Source: Treponema sp.
Lineage (GTDB): Bacteria; Spirochaetota; Spirochaetia; Treponematales; Breznakiellaceae
Length of the DNA stretch: 16,226 nt
NCBI GenBank assembly: GCA_031284195.1
Contig: JAITAI010000239.1
Span: forward strand, 1-16,226
Reading direction: 5' to 3'
In this document: one piece after another, positions 15,829 through 16,226 of the stretch
Numbering within the stretch: position 1 is the stretch's first letter
Layout: every line of letters begins with the position of its first letter
The notes under the pieces: model-generated
The model's input: the letters and a program-made list of their open reading frames with translations, nothing else
Database searches by the model: none
What the model was told of the DNA's origin: nothing
Program-made: the position numbers and the translations under genes

Positions 15829-15846
15829 GCCCCTATGTCGCATAAC
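15829..15846 (-). repeat. Right inverted repeat of the cassette
   Basis: Inverse complement of the left 18-bp end with one difference (A for G at the position matching 15255). It is followed outward by TACATT and an 8-bp hairpin. Confidence 0.7.
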
Positions 15847-15851
15847 TACAT

Positions 15852-15875
15852 TATATACGCACTCTTTCGTATATA
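15852..15875. repeat. Hairpin just outside the right inverted repeat
   Basis: TATATACG (15852-15859) and CGTATATA (15868-15875) are a perfect 8-bp inverted repeat with an 8-nt loop, starting 5 nt beyond the right end of the cassette. With the palindromes left of the cassette it makes both borders structured. Confidence 0.55.
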
Positions 15876-15947
15876 CCCACCGCCCGCCGCGCTACGCGAT
15901 AATCACGCTCACCACGTCCGACCAGGGGCCGCGTTTGCCACACCCGG

Positions 15948-16098
15948 TTCCTTGTTGGAATTGCCCTCAGTTCCTTGCTGGAATTGCCACTTATTCCTTG
16001 TTGGAATTGCCATCAATTCCTTGTTGGAATTGCCATCAATTCCTTGTTGGAATTGCCATCAATTCCTTGTTGGAATTGCCTTCAATTCCTTGTTGGAA
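15948..16098. repeat. 23-bp tandem repeat array (six full units and one partial)
   Basis: Units start at 15948, 15971, 15994, 16017, 16040 and 16063, with a 13-nt partial unit at 16086. Each begins TTCCTTGTTGG and ends CCATCAA in the commonest form. Units 3, 4 and 5 are identical, 6 differs at one base, and 1 and 2 are the most diverged. Neighbouring units form GGAATTG-CCAT-CAATTCC hairpins. The array is flanked by CCGGTTCC (15944-15951) and GGAACCGG (16095-16102). Units are contiguous with no spacer, so this is not a CRISPR. Confidence 0.93.
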
Positions 16099-16226
16099 CC
16101 GGCTGCGGTGAGAAACGCGACGAGCGGTGCGGTCCAGTCGCTGTCTGCCGGCGCGTCTTCCCGTTCCTTGATGAAGGCGCGCCGTTGCGCGGTGATGTGC
16201 GCGCGGATTTGTTCCCGTGCGCCGGA
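16059..16226 (-). CDS. 3' end of a GC-rich gene, frame closed inside the repeat array
   Basis: The minus-strand frame is open from the right window edge for 55 codons and stops at 16061-16059. Codon third positions are overwhelmingly G or C, so real coding sequence is likely up to about 16100. The visible part is charged (REQIRAHITAQRRAFIKERED, then DWTAPLVAFLTAAG), with no recognised domain. The last 12 residues, SNKELKAIPTRN, are encoded by repeat units, and the stop is inside the array. The gene start lies outside the window. The strong GC bias sets it apart from the rest of the window. The product is unknown. Confidence 0.6.
   Translation of the reverse strand, partial: SGAREQIRAHITAQRRAFIKEREDAPADSDWTAPLVAFLTAAGSNKELKAIPTRN

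Larger units (their letters stand above)
15245..15846. mobile_element. Inverted-repeat-bounded AT-rich cassette
   Basis: GTTATGCGACGTAGGGGC (15245-15262) and its inverse complement (15829-15846) match at 17 of 18 positions, differing only at 15255. They enclose about 566 nt of very AT-rich DNA with a single minus-strand gene (DUF3795-like), while both flanks are GC-richer. No transposase is inside and no target-site duplication is evident beside the repeats. It may be a MITE-like or otherwise trans-mobilised cassette. The repeat and composition are seen; mobility is inferred. Confidence 0.5.

Noticed and set aside
15121..15846. Integron gene cassette with attC site
   Set aside because: GTTATGC/GCATAAC ends recall attC core sites, but no partner core with matching inner boxes is found within the usual attC length, the similarity runs further into the cassette than a core site, and the gene has its own promoter. 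No integrase is in the window.
15948..16098. CRISPR array
   Set aside because: Units are contiguous 23-mers with no unique spacers, and no cas genes are present.

Overview
The window looks like chromosomal DNA of a spirochaete, most likely a Treponema or close relative. Three things suggest this: the divergent second-type EF-G with a RecA-like partner, the relaxed lipoprotein signal, and the mix of gene families. This is inference from protein character, since no database was searched. Base composition is roughly balanced over the first 15 kb. It then breaks into a very AT-rich block (about 15263-15828) and a strongly GC-rich right edge (after about 16100), so the last 1.1 kb is a mosaic accessory patch.

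Layout. (1) 201-3021, plus strand: an EF-G paralogue behind a leader hairpin, then a small RecA/KaiC-like ATPase 19 nt downstream. (2) 3040-3861, minus: a Cof-type HAD phosphatase with its own near-consensus promoter. (3) 4014-5619, plus: overlapping parA and parB. (4) 5867-11707, plus: a carbohydrate cluster made of a GH130 enzyme, a CUT1 ABC importer (lipoprotein plus two permeases, no ATPase gene) and a GH1 beta-glycosidase. This reads as uptake and intracellular breakdown of an unphosphorylated beta-linked oligosaccharide. (5) 12026-12508: a PAT/MddA-like GNAT acetyltransferase. (6) 12704-15085: a MetN-MetI-MetQ importer behind a promoter carrying a 14-bp palindrome. (7) 15086-16226: accessory patch.

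The accessory patch is the least ordinary part. An 18-bp inverted repeat (17/18 matching) at 15245-15262 and 15829-15846 brackets an AT-rich segment with one minus-strand gene for a 14-cysteine DUF3795-like protein. Further palindromes lie just outside both ends. To its right, a tandem array of 23-bp units (six full and one partial) lies inside the 3' part of a GC-rich minus-strand gene that enters from the right edge. The array closes that frame with a stop codon. Because six units add 138 bp, a multiple of three, the original reading frame resumes beyond it.

Several gene-free gaps hold sequence-visible regulatory candidates: a leader hairpin before the EF-G gene, a perfect 10-bp inverted repeat before the GH130 gene, a possible Shine-Dalgarno-sequestering leader before the first sugar permease, and the palindrome over the met promoter. 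I see no rRNA, tRNA, CRISPR array, complete insertion sequence or parS site.
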